Source of the DNA: Streptomyces sp. 11x1
Lineage (GTDB): Bacteria > Actinomycetota > Actinomycetes > Streptomycetales > Streptomycetaceae
NCBI RefSeq assembly: GCF_032598905.1
Contig: NZ_CP122458.1
Location: forward strand, 7,713,001 to 7,777,000
Length of the DNA: 64,000 nt
Direction: 5' to 3'
Part shown: positions 16,670-25,656 of the stretch, piece after piece
Numbering within the stretch: position 1 is the first letter of the stretch
Layout of the letters: each line of letters starts with the position of its first letter
Made by a program: the position numbers and the translations under genes
Notes under the pieces: model-generated
What the model was told of the DNA's origin: nothing
The model's input: the letters and a program-made list of their open reading frames with translations, nothing else
The model's database searches: none

Positions 16670-18883
16670 ATGCGCACGTTCCATCTGGGAAGAAGAGCTG
16701 TGCTCGCCGGGACCGCTGCCACCGCCGCGATCGCCACCCTGCCGGTCCTCCAGGGACGTGCGCATGCCGACGGTAACGACGCCGAGACTGCCGCCCCCAC
16801 CTACCGCTGGCGCAACGCCGTCCAGGGCGGCACCGGATTCGTCACCGGCATCCTCTTCCACCCGTCCTGCCGCGGTCTCGCCTACGCCCGCACGGACATC
16901 GGCGGCGCCTACCGCTGGGACGACCGTACCGACCGCTGGATCCCGCTGACCGATCACCTCGGCTGGGACGACTGGAACCTGCTCGGCGTCGAGGCGATGG
17001 CCGTCGACCCGGCCCACCCGAACCGGCTGTACCTGACCCTCGGCGCGTACACCCAGACCTGGGCCGGTAACGGGGCCGTGCTGCGGTCCGAGGACCGCGG
17101 TGCCACCTGGAAGCGCACCGACCTGACCGTGAGACTGGGCGGCAACGAGGACGGGCGGGGTGCGGGGGAGCGGTTGCTCGTCGATCCGCGGGACAGTGAC
17201 ACCTTGTGGCTGGGTACCCGGCATGACGGGCTGCTCAAGTCGACCGACCGGGGCGCCAGTTGGCAGGCCGTGGGCTTCCCGGCGGCCCCCAGCGCCACCG
17301 GCCAGGGCGTCACGCTCCTCGTCGCCGGGGGGCGCACCGTCTACGCAGGCTGGGGCGACTCCGACGGCACCGCCGGCCGGCCCAACCTGTACCGCACCTC
17401 CGACGGCACGACCTGGGAGGCCGTCCCCGGGCAGCCCACCGGCACCGCGGCCAAGGTGCCGATCCGCGCCGCCTACGACAGGCACACGCGTGAGCTGTAT
17501 GTGACGTACGCCGACGCGCCTGGGCCCAACGGCCAGTCGGACGGCAGCGTGCACAAACTGCGTACCGTCAACGGCAAGTGGACCGAGGTCACCCCGGTGA
17601 AGCCGGGCGGCACCGCGACGGACGGGTCGACCGACTCCTTCGGCTACGGCGGAGTCGCAGTCGACGCCCGCCGCCCCGGCACGCTCGTCGTCTCCACGAA
17701 CAACCGGTGGGCCGAGATCGACACCGTCTTCCGATCCACGAACGGCGGCCGCACCTGGACGTCCCTGAAGGACAGGGCCGTCTTCGACGTCTCCGAGACC
17801 CCCTACCTCAAGTGGGGCGGGGACAAGGTCAAGTTCGGCTGGTGGATCCAGGCCCTCGCCCTCGACCCGTACGACTCCAAGCATGTCGTCCACGGCACCG
17901 GCGCGACCATCTACGGCACCCGCGACCTCAAGAACTGGGCCCCGCAGATCCGCGGCCTGGAGGAGGCGTCCATCCGCCAGCTGGTCTCGCCGCCGACCGG
18001 TGAGGCGCACCTGCTCAGCGGGTCCGGGGACATCGGTGTGATGTACCACGAGCGGCTCACGGCGTCGCCGTCGCGCGGCATGGCGTCGAACCCGGTGTTC
18101 GGCACCTCCACCGGCCTGTCGCTGGCCGCGGCCAAGCCGTCGTATGTGGTCCGGGCGGGCTGGGGCAACGACGGCAACGGCGCCTGCTCGAACGACGGCG
18201 GCAAGACCTGGGCACCCTTCGAGGCGCAGCCCGCCGTCGCCAAGGACGCGCCGGGGCCGATCGCCACCAACGCCGACGGCAGCGTGCTGCTGTGGTCCTT
18301 CGGCACGGCGAACCCCGGATACCGCTCTGCCGACAACGGCGCCACCTGGTCCGAGGTCGCCTCCTTCCCGAAGAGCGCCGCCCCGATCGCGGACCCCGTC
18401 GACCCGACCCGCTTCTACGCCTTCGACACCACGACCGGCACGGTGTTCGCCAGCACCGACAGCGGCCGGACCTTCACCGCGCGGGCCACCGGCCTGAGCA
18501 CGGGCGACAGCGAGTTCCAGCTGACGGCTGCTCCGGGCCGCACCGGCGACCTGTGGCTCAGCCTCAAGGCGAACGGGCTGTACCGCTCGACCGACGCAGG
18601 CGTGACCTTCGCCAAGGTCAGCAGCTGCCACGCCGCACACACCCTGGGCTTCGGCAAGGCCGCCAGGGGCGCTTCCTACCCGGCGATCTACATGGTCGGC
18701 GCCGTCGAGAGCTTCAACGCCATCTACCGCTCCGACGACGAGGCCAAGACCTGGACGCGGATCAACGACGACCAGCACCAGTGGGGCTGGACCGGAGCCG
18801 CCATCACCGGTGACCCGCGCGTGTACGGCCGGGTCTACGTCTCCACCAATGGACGCGGAGTGCAGTACGGGGAGCCCGCCTGA
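16670..18883 (+). CDS. secreted GH74 xyloglucanase-like enzyme
   Basis: 737 residues from ATG 16670, preceded by AAGAAAGAGG. The Tat-like signal has the twin arginines of GRRAVLAGTAATAAIATL. The mature enzyme is a two-part seven-bladed beta-propeller, shown by repeated 'D-R-G-A-T-W', 'T-N-G-G-R-T-W' and 'D-S-G-R-T-F' blade motifs. Opening 'GGTGFVTGILFHPSCRGLAYARTD' segments match GH74 endo-xyloglucanases, and the Asp of 'YARTDIGGAYRWD' is the expected catalytic base region. No carbohydrate-binding module follows. It is the intact survivor downstream of the decayed uptake operon, so that locus probably once served xyloglucan. Confidence 0.85.
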   Translation: MRTFHLGRRAVLAGTAATAAIATLPVLQGRAHADGNDAETAAPTYRWRNAVQGGTGFVTGILFHPSCRGLAYARTDIGGAYRWDDRTDRWIPLTDHLGWDDWNLLGVEAMAVDPAHPNRLYLTLGAYTQTWAGNGAVLRSEDRGATWKRTDLTVRLGGNEDGRGAGERLLVDPRDSDTLWLGTRHDGLLKSTDRGASWQAVGFPAAPSATGQGVTLLVAGGRTVYAGWGDSDGTAGRPNLYRTSDGTTWEAVPGQPTGTAAKVPIRAAYDRHTRELYVTYADAPGPNGQSDGSVHKLRTVNGKWTEVTPVKPGGTATDGSTDSFGYGGVAVDARRPGTLVVSTNNRWAEIDTVFRSTNGGRTWTSLKDRAVFDVSETPYLKWGGDKVKFGWWIQALALDPYDSKHVVHGTGATIYGTRDLKNWAPQIRGLEEASIRQLVSPPTGEAHLLSGSGDIGVMYHERLTASPSRGMASNPVFGTSTGLSLAAAKPSYVVRAGWGNDGNGACSNDGGKTWAPFEAQPAVAKDAPGPIATNADGSVLLWSFGTANPGYRSADNGATWSEVASFPKSAAPIADPVDPTRFYAFDTTTGTVFASTDSGRTFTARATGLSTGDSEFQLTAAPGRTGDLWLSLKANGLYRSTDAGVTFAKVSSCHAAHTLGFGKAARGASYPAIYMVGAVESFNAIYRSDDEAKTWTRINDDQHQWGWTGAAITGDPRVYGRVYVSTNGRGVQYGEPA

Positions 18884-19146
18884 TACCCGACCTGGGCGAA
18901 GCGCGAACCTCACCCAGGCGCACGGGAGTTCGGCTGGCTGGGCAGGCCCAAGGAGCTGATGCAGGCAGGCGGCATCGGCGTGGTCCTCGCCACCCCACCT
19001 CAAACGCCCCGCCCTGGATGGGCCGGCTGCACGTGTTCGGAGAGCCGGAAGCCGAGAGAGGCGTCGTCACGCATCACGCCCTGGTACGGACGGGCGGCGA
19101 TCAGCCCCGCTGATTGAGCAATCACTCGCAGAACAGAGGAAACCGC

Positions 19147-20253
19147 ATGAGAAAGTCTTGGATTCTACCCCTGATCACGCTTGTCGCCACCGCGCTCGGG
19201 GGCACAGCGGCAGGTGTGACCCCTGCCTCCGCCGCCTCCGACACGCCTCTGCGGGTCATGCCGTTGGGCGACTCGATCACCTGGGGTGTGGGAAGCAGCA
19301 CGGGCAACGGCTACCGGAGTCCGCTGTGGAACCAGCTTGCGGCGGACGGACATCCGCTGGACTTCGTCGGCACGGTACGGAACGGCTCGATGTCCGATCC
19401 CGACAACGAAGGCCACTCCGGATACCGGATCGACCAGATCGCCGCACTCGCCGACGCCTCACTGACCCGCTACCGGCCCAACGTCGTGACGCTGCACATC
19501 GGCACCAACGACCTCCAAGGGGCCTCCGAGGTCGACAGCGCCATCGCCCGGCTGAGGTCGCTGGTCAACCGGATCACCGCCGACGTCCCCGACGCAACCG
19601 TCCTCGTCGCCTCCCTGGTCGTGTCCACCAGCAGCTCGGAGGAGCAGTGGCGGGGCACGTACAACCAGGCCATCCGCCACATCGTCAGCGAGGCACAGGG
19701 GGCGGGCAAACACGTCGCATTCGTCGACATGAGCAGTCTGACCACGGCCGACCTGGCCGACCCCCTGCATCCCAACGACTCGGGCTACCAGAAGATGGCC
19801 GACGCCTTCCACCGCGGCGTTCAGGCCGCGGACAGCGCCGGGTGGCTGAAGAACCCCGCCCCCGCGCCCTCCCGTGTGCAGTCCGGCATCGCCGGCAAGT
19901 GCATGGACGTCAACGGCGCCAACACCGCCGACGGGACCGCCGTTCAGACGTGGAGCTGCGGGGACAGTGCCAACCAGTACTGGTCCGCCTACACCGACGG
20001 CACCCTGCGCTCCCTGGGCAAGTGCCTCGACGCCGCCGGCGGGGCCACCGCCAACGGCACCAAGGTGCAGCTCTGGGCCTGCCACGGCGGCGCCAACCAG
20101 GTCTGGCAGCCACACAACGGCGGCTACCGCAACCCCGCCTCCGGCCGCTGCCTCGACGTTCCGGGCTCCTCCACGACCAACGGCACACAGCTCGTGCTGT
20201 GGGACTGCAACGGCGGCTCCAACCAGAAGTGGACCACCCTGACCGCCGGATGA
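19147..20253 (+). CDS. secreted SGNH esterase with ricin lectin domain
   Basis: 368 residues from ATG 19147 (AGAGGAAA upstream). A signal peptide cleaves near ASA-AS. The SGNH/GDSL core shows block I 'PLGDSITWG' (Ser nucleophile), block III 'HIGTNDLQ' (oxyanion Asn) and block V 'DPLHPNDSG' (catalytic Asp and His). This fits carbohydrate esterase (acetylxylan-type) enzymes. From residue ~245 a ricin trefoil carries three repeats (GKCMDVNGA, GKCLDAAGG, GRCLDVPGS). With the GH74 enzyme it would deacetylate hemicellulose outside the cell. The ~260 nt before it hold no supportable gene. Confidence 0.85.
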   Translation: MRKSWILPLITLVATALGGTAAGVTPASAASDTPLRVMPLGDSITWGVGSSTGNGYRSPLWNQLAADGHPLDFVGTVRNGSMSDPDNEGHSGYRIDQIAALADASLTRYRPNVVTLHIGTNDLQGASEVDSAIARLRSLVNRITADVPDATVLVASLVVSTSSSEEQWRGTYNQAIRHIVSEAQGAGKHVAFVDMSSLTTADLADPLHPNDSGYQKMADAFHRGVQAADSAGWLKNPAPAPSRVQSGIAGKCMDVNGANTADGTAVQTWSCGDSANQYWSAYTDGTLRSLGKCLDAAGGATANGTKVQLWACHGGANQVWQPHNGGYRNPASGRCLDVPGSSTTNGTQLVLWDCNGGSNQKWTTLTAG

Positions 20254-21155
20254 ACCCCGCCCCCGAGGATCTGGGCCTGTCCTGGCTCAGATCCCGGGAG
20301 GACACCGGTGCCGGGTCCCGCTGGGGACGGCACCGGCTGCGGTCGGCTCACACATGGCAGGACAGCGAGGCCAAGCATCGTACGACTGTGCGCAGAGTCG
20401 ATCTCGGCGCTCTTGGACCATCGTGTTGCTGCGGGCGCGCGCGAGCGGGTCGTCAGGGTCTGTCCGGTGCGACGAAGTTCTCCTGGAAGCGGAAGCCGTC
20501 CGGGAGAGCGAGGGAGACGCGCCGAAAGGGCACCCTCGCGCAGCGGAAGACCAGCCCGTCGCGCTCCTCCTCGGCGAACCAGGCGCATGTCGGCACCGGC
20601 CGTCACGGTCGTGGGAGCAGGCGCACGCCTCGGGAAAGTGAGGTCGAGCACCTGTGTGCAGCGCCGGTCGGCAGGGGGCCCTGCCGCATGGTGAGGCGTC
20701 GGTGAGGGCGTGGAGGCGCTGCTGGGAGAACGAGAGGTACAGGGTTCGACCGTAGTCGCCCGTCGCACCGGTGGGGCCGCCGCTGGGGCCGAGCGCGGAC
20801 GGTGCGTCGAACTTGGCGCCGATGGCCGGGACGGCGTCGAGGAACGACAGGTCTCCCTTCGGGAAGTGAGGCGCGGTATGGCGGGGGTCGGGGCCGAACC
20901 GGGGGGTGAAGAGGCGAAGGAGGCGGCAGCTGTTTGAGCGCACCGCGCGGCTCCCCGCGTGAATAGTCCTGACTCTTCTGCAGCCTCACATTTCCACGGG
21001 CCACGTTCACCGGGTGGCACCAGAAACGGCAAACCGGCACGGGGTCCGGGTCCACCCCAGCGCATCGTCGGTGGATATCCGGGCCGTGGCAGGGGAGACC
21101 AGGTAGGGCTTCTGCTGCCGCCGCGACCGACAGCACGACTGCCAGTACCGCCAGG
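20254..21155. other. gene-poor stretch, possible decayed minus-strand gene
   Basis: No intact gene. Two minus-strand pieces read like natural protein in different frames: about 20700-20945 (KGDLSFLDAVPAIGAKFDAP, then TLYLSFSQQRLHALTDAS) and about 20460-20590 (WFAEEERDGLVFRCARV, then LPDGFRFQENFVAPDRP). They could be one frameshifted gene, but I do not recognise the family. Confidence 0.35.
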
Positions 21156-21263
21156 TACCCTCAGGCACAACGTCAACGCGGCCCGACGGGCTTCCGCTCC
21201 ACCCCGGTGGAGTCTCGAAGGACATGCCCCCACCCGCACGAGTCATTTCGTGCTGCCTGGGGG
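21156..21263 (+). promoter_or_regulatory. promoter and structured leader of DUF2075 gene, copy 2
   Basis: Same layout as at 1464-1571. Possible -10 TACCCT at 21156-21161; conserved GCGGCCCGACGGGC from 21178; stems GCCCG-A-CGGGC (21181-21191) and CTCCACC-CC-GGTGGAG (21197-21212); hairpin 21227-21263 with CCCCCA/TGGGGG and GCACGA/TCGTGC arms and loop GTCATT. Against copy 1, substitutions fall in the loops (CAC to CCC, GTCTCT to GTCATT) and leave every stem pair intact. GGGGGAAG of the 3' arm is four nt before the proposed TTG start. Confidence 0.65.
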
Positions 21264-21269
21264 AAGTCC

Positions 21270-23180
21270 TTGCTGTTCCGCGCGTCCGCGAAAACGGTCG
21301 CCGTCATGGCACTCGACGGTTCGCTGTTCCTGCACCTCACCGAGCAGTTCGTGCACCTGCACGGCTATCGGCCAGGCACCTCGGAGGTGCGTTCCTGGGA
21401 GCGCAGCATCCCCGTGCTGGCCGCCGCGCTCAACGACGCCGGCCTGGGCGATGTCGAGGTCATGCTGGAGTACGCGCTCCCGCTGAACAGCAAGCGCGCC
21501 GACGTCGTCCTCGCGGGAGTGCACCCGGTCACGGGCGAGCCGTCGTACGTCGTGGTGGAGCTGAAACAGTGGAGCCAGGTCCTGCCCCACGAGGACGATC
21601 CCACCCTGTGTCACGTGGAGCGTTACAGCCACCCGGTCCTCAACCCCGTCGAGCAGGTGCGGCGCTACTGCGACTACCTGGTCAACTTCAACGGAGCGGT
21701 GGCCGAACACGGACATCGGATCAGCGGAGTGGCGTTCCTGCACAACGCCACGGAGTTCGACGTGGCCGGTCTGCGGGACATCGAGTGCGACGGCCGCGGG
21801 CTGCTCTTCACGGGGCAACGCCGTGGTGAATTCCTCGACCACCTTCGTTCGAGGCTGAGCGACGAGCGTTCGGGCGCACGGGCCGCGGACGAACTGCTCT
21901 CGGGTGCCACGGTGCCGTCGAAGCAGCTGATGGCCGTGGCCGCCGAGGAAGTACGCGAGCGTCAGCAGTTCGTGCTTCTCGACGAGCAGCAGGTCGCCTA
22001 CCGCATGGTGCTCAACGCGGTGGAGAGGGCGAAGCGAGCCGACCGCAAGGAAGTCGTCATCGTCACCGGCGGCCCCGGTACCGGGAAGAGCGTGATCGCG
22101 CTCCAACTGCTCGGCGAGCTCTACCGGAGGGGCGTGGCCGCGGTCCACGCGACCGGCTCGCAGTCGTTCACCAAGACCATGCGCAAGGTGGCCGGCTCCC
22201 GGAAACGTGAGGTCCAGGATCTCTTCAAGTACTTCAACAGCTTCATGACCACGGAGAAGAACAGCCTGGATGCTCTGATCTGTGACGAGGCGCACCGCAT
22301 CCGGGAGACGTCCGCCAACCGCTACACCCGCGCGGCACTGCGGACCGGCCGGGCACAGATCGACGAACTCATCGACGTCGCACGCGTACCGGTCTTCTTC
22401 CTCGACGAACATCAAGTGGTGCGGCCCGGTGAGATGGGTACCGTGGACGACATCCGTGCGGCCGCGGCCAGACGGGACATCGTCTGCCGTGTCGTGCCCC
22501 TGGACAGCCAGTTCCGCTGCGGGGGCAGTGACGCCTACCTGCGCTGGGTGGTGCGGCTCCTCGGCCTCGAGCCCGGCGGGCCGGTCGTGTGGGAGCCCGA
22601 CGACCGTATGCAACTGCTGCTCGCGGAGAGCCCCGAGGAGTTGGAGGCGTTCCTCGACGCCCGCCGCGCCGAGAAGTACGGTGCCCGGATGTCCGCCGGC
22701 TACTGCTGGCGGTGGTCCCCCGAGCCCAAGCCCGGCGATCCCCTGCCTCTCGACGTCGTCATCGGGGGCTGGGCCCGGCCATGGAACCTGCGCGGCGACC
22801 GGTCGGTCTCCGGTGCGCCGCCGTCCGCGCTGTGGGCCACCGACCCCGCGGGCTTCGGACAGATCGGCTGCGTCTACACGGCCCAGGGCTTCGAGTACGA
22901 CTGGTCCGGCGTCATCATCGGCCCGGACCTCGTCTGGCGGGGTGACCGTTGGATCACCGACCGCACCGCGTCCAAGGACCCGGTGTTCAAGAAGTCCACA
23001 TCGGACGCCGACGTGGACCGTCTCATCCGGAACACGTACAAGGTCCTGCTGACGCGGGGCATGGTCGGCACGATCGTCTACTCGACCGACCCGGAGACCC
23101 GGGACAAGCTCCGGGAACTGGTGTCCGGCCGATCGGAGTCACGACCTGCGGCGTTCGAGGAGCCCCTTCAGCGTCGGTGA
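21270..23180 (+). CDS. PD-(D/E)XK nuclease fused to DUF2075 SF1-like helicase
   Basis: About 636 residues. The N-terminal ~230 residues contain 'RADVVLAG' and 'VVELKQW', the D and E-x-K of a PD-(D/E)XK nuclease fold. The C-terminal part is a DUF2075 (schlafen-group-3-like) ATPase/helicase: Walker A GGPGTGKS, Walker B LICDEAH, DEHQVV, QFRCGGSDAY, 'CVYTAQGFEYDW' and 'LLTRGM' in order. Families with this domain pairing are frequent in prokaryotic defence islands; a role against phage or foreign DNA is inferred. The gene precedes a second paralogue and BREX-2. TTG 21270 is preferred because homology to the paralogue begins there; ATG 21306 or GTG 21207 are alternatives. Confidence 0.8.
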   Translation: MLFRASAKTVAVMALDGSLFLHLTEQFVHLHGYRPGTSEVRSWERSIPVLAAALNDAGLGDVEVMLEYALPLNSKRADVVLAGVHPVTGEPSYVVVELKQWSQVLPHEDDPTLCHVERYSHPVLNPVEQVRRYCDYLVNFNGAVAEHGHRISGVAFLHNATEFDVAGLRDIECDGRGLLFTGQRRGEFLDHLRSRLSDERSGARAADELLSGATVPSKQLMAVAAEEVRERQQFVLLDEQQVAYRMVLNAVERAKRADRKEVVIVTGGPGTGKSVIALQLLGELYRRGVAAVHATGSQSFTKTMRKVAGSRKREVQDLFKYFNSFMTTEKNSLDALICDEAHRIRETSANRYTRAALRTGRAQIDELIDVARVPVFFLDEHQVVRPGEMGTVDDIRAAAARRDIVCRVVPLDSQFRCGGSDAYLRWVVRLLGLEPGGPVVWEPDDRMQLLLAESPEELEAFLDARRAEKYGARMSAGYCWRWSPEPKPGDPLPLDVVIGGWARPWNLRGDRSVSGAPPSALWATDPAGFGQIGCVYTAQGFEYDWSGVIIGPDLVWRGDRWITDRTASKDPVFKKSTSDADVDRLIRNTYKVLLTRGMVGTIVYSTDPETRDKLRELVSGRSESRPAAFEEPLQRR

Positions 23181-23259
23181 GCACGTTGTATCCGGCCATG
23201 AAGGCTGTGCTTCCAGCCGACCGACGTGTCATATGCGCCGGGGGAGACGATCACTTCTC

Positions 23260-23342
23260 TAAGATCCCAGGCGTCATTGCGGCCCGACGGGCTTCCCACG
23301 TGGACATGCCCCCATCCGCACGAGTCACTCGTGCCCTGGGGG
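23260..23342 (+). promoter_or_regulatory. promoter and structured leader of DUF2075 gene, copy 3
   Basis: Possible -10 TAAGAT (23260-23265) lies 13 nt before GCGGCCCGACGGGC (from 23279). The first stem (23282-23292) is identical to the other copies. The middle stem is reduced to CCACGTGG. The long hairpin (23309-23342) keeps both arm pairs CCCCCA/TGGGGG and GCACGA/TCGTGC, but with loop GTCAC and a shorter internal loop. This element is nearly identical to the others although the protein it precedes is strongly diverged. GGGGGA of the 3' arm is 8-9 nt from GTG 23352. Confidence 0.65.
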
Positions 23343-23357
23343 ATCCACCTCGTGTCC

Positions 23358-25475
23358 ATGCTCCTGCTGAAACTGGCGGCGCGGGATCTGCTGAACCTGA
23401 ACTCGAGGCGCCGTATGGTGCCCCACCTCGCCGCGAGGTGGAAGCACTTCCTCAACACCGACGCCTCGTTGACTGAACGTTCCGCCTGGGCGGAGAGCCT
23501 GGTGCATCTCGCCGAGGACCTGGTCGCCGCCGACCGTGGGAACGTCGAGATGGTCGTCGAATGCGCGGCCACGCTCGACGAGACCGACCGGGCCGGGGAC
23601 CCGCGGCTCATCGACGTCGTCCTCGTGGGCCACCATCCCGAGGAGAACGGCCTGTCCGTCCAACTCGTCGAACTGAAGCGCTGGTCGACGGTCACCCGGG
23701 TGGAGCGGGCGACCGCGGAGCTGGTGCATGTGCCCGGTATGGGGAGGAAGAAGCATCCGGCGCTGCAACTGCGCGAGTACTACGAGGCGTTCACGAGCGC
23801 CAGAGGACCGCTGCACGGGCTGGACTACGAGTGCGGCGGCTTCGCCTATCTGCACAACGCCACCGACGCCGCAGTGCTCCCCCTGGTCGGCGTGGACGCG
23901 CCGACCGGTTCCTACGCCCGTGTCTACACCAGCGACCGCCGCCCCCAACTGCTGTCGGATCTGCGGAGCAGCTTCGCCGCCGACGGTGCCGACTCGGCGG
24001 CCGAGATCCTGTTACGGAGCATGGGCCTGCGCAACACCCCGTTGCTCGACGCCATGATCCGCTCCAGCGGCGAGGACACGGTCTTCACCCTGCGTGGCCG
24101 ACAGAAGAAGGTCGCCGACCAGATACTCGGCACCGCCGCCAAGGTGCTACCCGATCCCCGGCGGCCCGCCCTCGTCCCCGACGAGCGTCGCGTGGTGTTC
24201 CTCGTCACCGGTGGTGCCGGTACGGGCAAGAGCGCCATCGGTCTCCAACTCAAGGCCGAACTGGAGGCGGACGGCCATACGGTCAAGTACGCGAGCGGTA
24301 GCAGGGCCTTCAACGGCGCCCTCCAGGAGCACGTCGGCTTCGGCGACCGGGAGTTCAAGGAGGCGTTCACCTACTTCAGCAACTTCGTCACCCCGCCCGA
24401 CCCGCCGTTGGACGTGCTGATCTGCGACGAGGCACACCGTCTGCGCGACCGCTCCACCAACCGCTTCTGGAAACCCGAGGACTGGGGCACCAAGCCCCAG
24501 GTGGACGAACTCCTCGACGCCTCCCGGTTGACCGTGTTCTTCCTCGACGAGGGGCAGTCCGTGCGCCCGCAGGAGGTCGGCACCGTCGCTCTCGTGGAGG
24601 ACGCGGCACGGCGTTACGGCGCCGTCCTGCGTCGTAGCAGCCTGCGGGAACAGTTCCGGTGCGGCGGCAGCGACGCCTACATCCGCTGGGTGCGCGGCGC
24701 GCTGGGGGTGTCCGGCGCGGAGCCGGAGCCGTGGACCCCGGACGGCCTGATGCACGTCGAGGTCGTCGACACCCCGGAGGAACTCGAACGGATCATCCGT
24801 TCCGAGGCAGCGGCGGGAGCGTCCGCGCGCATGGTCGCCGGATACTGCTGGCCCTGGACGAAACCCCTGGGCAAGGAGAAGCGGCTCGAACCCGACGTCC
24901 GGATCGGCGACTGGCACCGGCCGTGGAACGCGGACAGTGAGTCCTTCTGCGAGAACAAGACCGTCCCCCCGTCCAAGATCTGGTCCGTGCACGAGAACGG
25001 CCTCGGCCAGATCGGTTGTGTGTACACCGCGCAGGGCCTGGAGTGGGACTGGTGCGGCGTGATCATGGGCGAGGACATGGTCCGCCGGGGCGATCGCTGG
25101 GTGTTCCGCCGGGGCAAGGAGACGGCGGACAAGGAAGCGGGCGTCAAGCGAGTGGACGTTCCCGGGTCGTTCGATCCCAAGGTGAAGCCGAAGAGCGTGG
25201 ACGACGACGAGTTCGCCCGCCTCGTCCGGCACGCCTACCACGTGCTGATGACCCGGGCGAGCCGGGCGACCGTGCTCTACTCCACTGACGAGGAAACCCG
25301 GGACTACCTGAAGGGGCTGGTCGGCGACGTCCAGATCCACGGTCTGCGCCCCACCTGGGAGAATCTGCCGGAGCAGGCGCGACAGCCGCATCTGCCACGT
25401 CCCGCTCGAGGAAGCCGCCGCCGTAGGCGGCGTCGGAAGAAGGACACTCCGCCCGGAGAGCTGCGTCTTTTCTGA
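23358..25475 (+). CDS. PD-(D/E)XK-DUF2075 nuclease-helicase, diverged paralogue
   Basis: About 705 residues with the same order as the gene before it: PD-(D/E)XK-like 'LIDVVLVGHHP' and 'VQLVELKRW', then Walker A GGAGTGKS, Walker B LICDEAH, 'DEGQSVRPQE', QFRCGGSDAY, 'CVYTAQGLEWDW' and 'LMTRAS'. It has insertions (for example a basic stretch around the 'GMGRKKHP' loop) and a Lys/Arg-rich C-terminal tail ([10 protein letters not shown]), which may bind nucleic acid. Identity to the first two copies is limited, so the duplication is old. ATG 23358 aligns with the start of the paralogue; GTG 23352 has the better spaced GGGGGA. All catalytic motifs look intact. Confidence 0.8.
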   Translation: MLLLKLAARDLLNLNSRRRMVPHLAARWKHFLNTDASLTERSAWAESLVHLAEDLVAADRGNVEMVVECAATLDETDRAGDPRLIDVVLVGHHPEENGLSVQLVELKRWSTVTRVERATAELVHVPGMGRKKHPALQLREYYEAFTSARGPLHGLDYECGGFAYLHNATDAAVLPLVGVDAPTGSYARVYTSDRRPQLLSDLRSSFAADGADSAAEILLRSMGLRNTPLLDAMIRSSGEDTVFTLRGRQKKVADQILGTAAKVLPDPRRPALVPDERRVVFLVTGGAGTGKSAIGLQLKAELEADGHTVKYASGSRAFNGALQEHVGFGDREFKEAFTYFSNFVTPPDPPLDVLICDEAHRLRDRSTNRFWKPEDWGTKPQVDELLDASRLTVFFLDEGQSVRPQEVGTVALVEDAARRYGAVLRRSSLREQFRCGGSDAYIRWVRGALGVSGAEPEPWTPDGLMHVEVVDTPEELERIIRSEAAAGASARMVAGYCWPWTKPLGKEKRLEPDVRIGDWHRPWNADSESFCENKTVPPSKIWSVHENGLGQIGCVYTAQGLEWDWCGVIMGEDMVRRGDRWVFRRGKETADKEAGVKRVDVPGSFDPKVKPKSVDDDEFARLVRHAYHVLMTRASRATVLYSTDEETRDYLKGLVGDVQIHGLRPTWENLPEQARQPHLPRPARGSRRRRRRRKKDTPPGELRLF

Positions 25476-25496
25476 AACGGCGGCCCGACAGGTGGA

Positions 25497-25520
25497 GTGG
25501 CGGGCTCCCGGGCCCGCCAC
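25497..25520. terminator. bidirectional terminator
   Basis: GTGGCGGGC pairs with GCCCGCCAC over a 6-nt loop, between the converging ends of the DUF2075 gene and the small membrane-protein gene. Confidence 0.65.
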
Positions 25521-25527
25521 CTGCCGG

Positions 25528-25656
25528 TCAGAAGACCAGGCGCGCTACCACGAGAAGGGCCGTCACCAGCAGATTGGTGATGACTCCCACCGTGACGTCG
25601 ACCAGAATCTGACGAATCCGGTCACGACGTGCAAGGTTGTACTCAACGGGGTTCAT
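25528..25656 (-). CDS. 42-residue single-span membrane protein
   Basis: MNPVEYNLARRDRIRQ leads into a hydrophobic segment (VDVTVGVITNLLVTALLVVA) and a short tail, a single membrane helix with a basic N-terminal side. ATG 25656 has GGAG about 11 nt upstream. Short proteins starting MNPVEY are common in Streptomyces as uncharacterised (DUF6408-like) genes; I am not sure of the family number. It converges on the DUF2075 gene. It could be a small membrane effector, but nothing in the sequence proves it. Confidence 0.6.
   Translation of the reverse strand: MNPVEYNLARRDRIRQILVDVTVGVITNLLVTALLVVARLVF

Noticed and set aside
21178..23342. Leader elements as a retron or reverse-transcriptase-linked ncRNA
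   Set aside because: No reverse transcriptase is encoded nearby; the partner is a nuclease-helicase.
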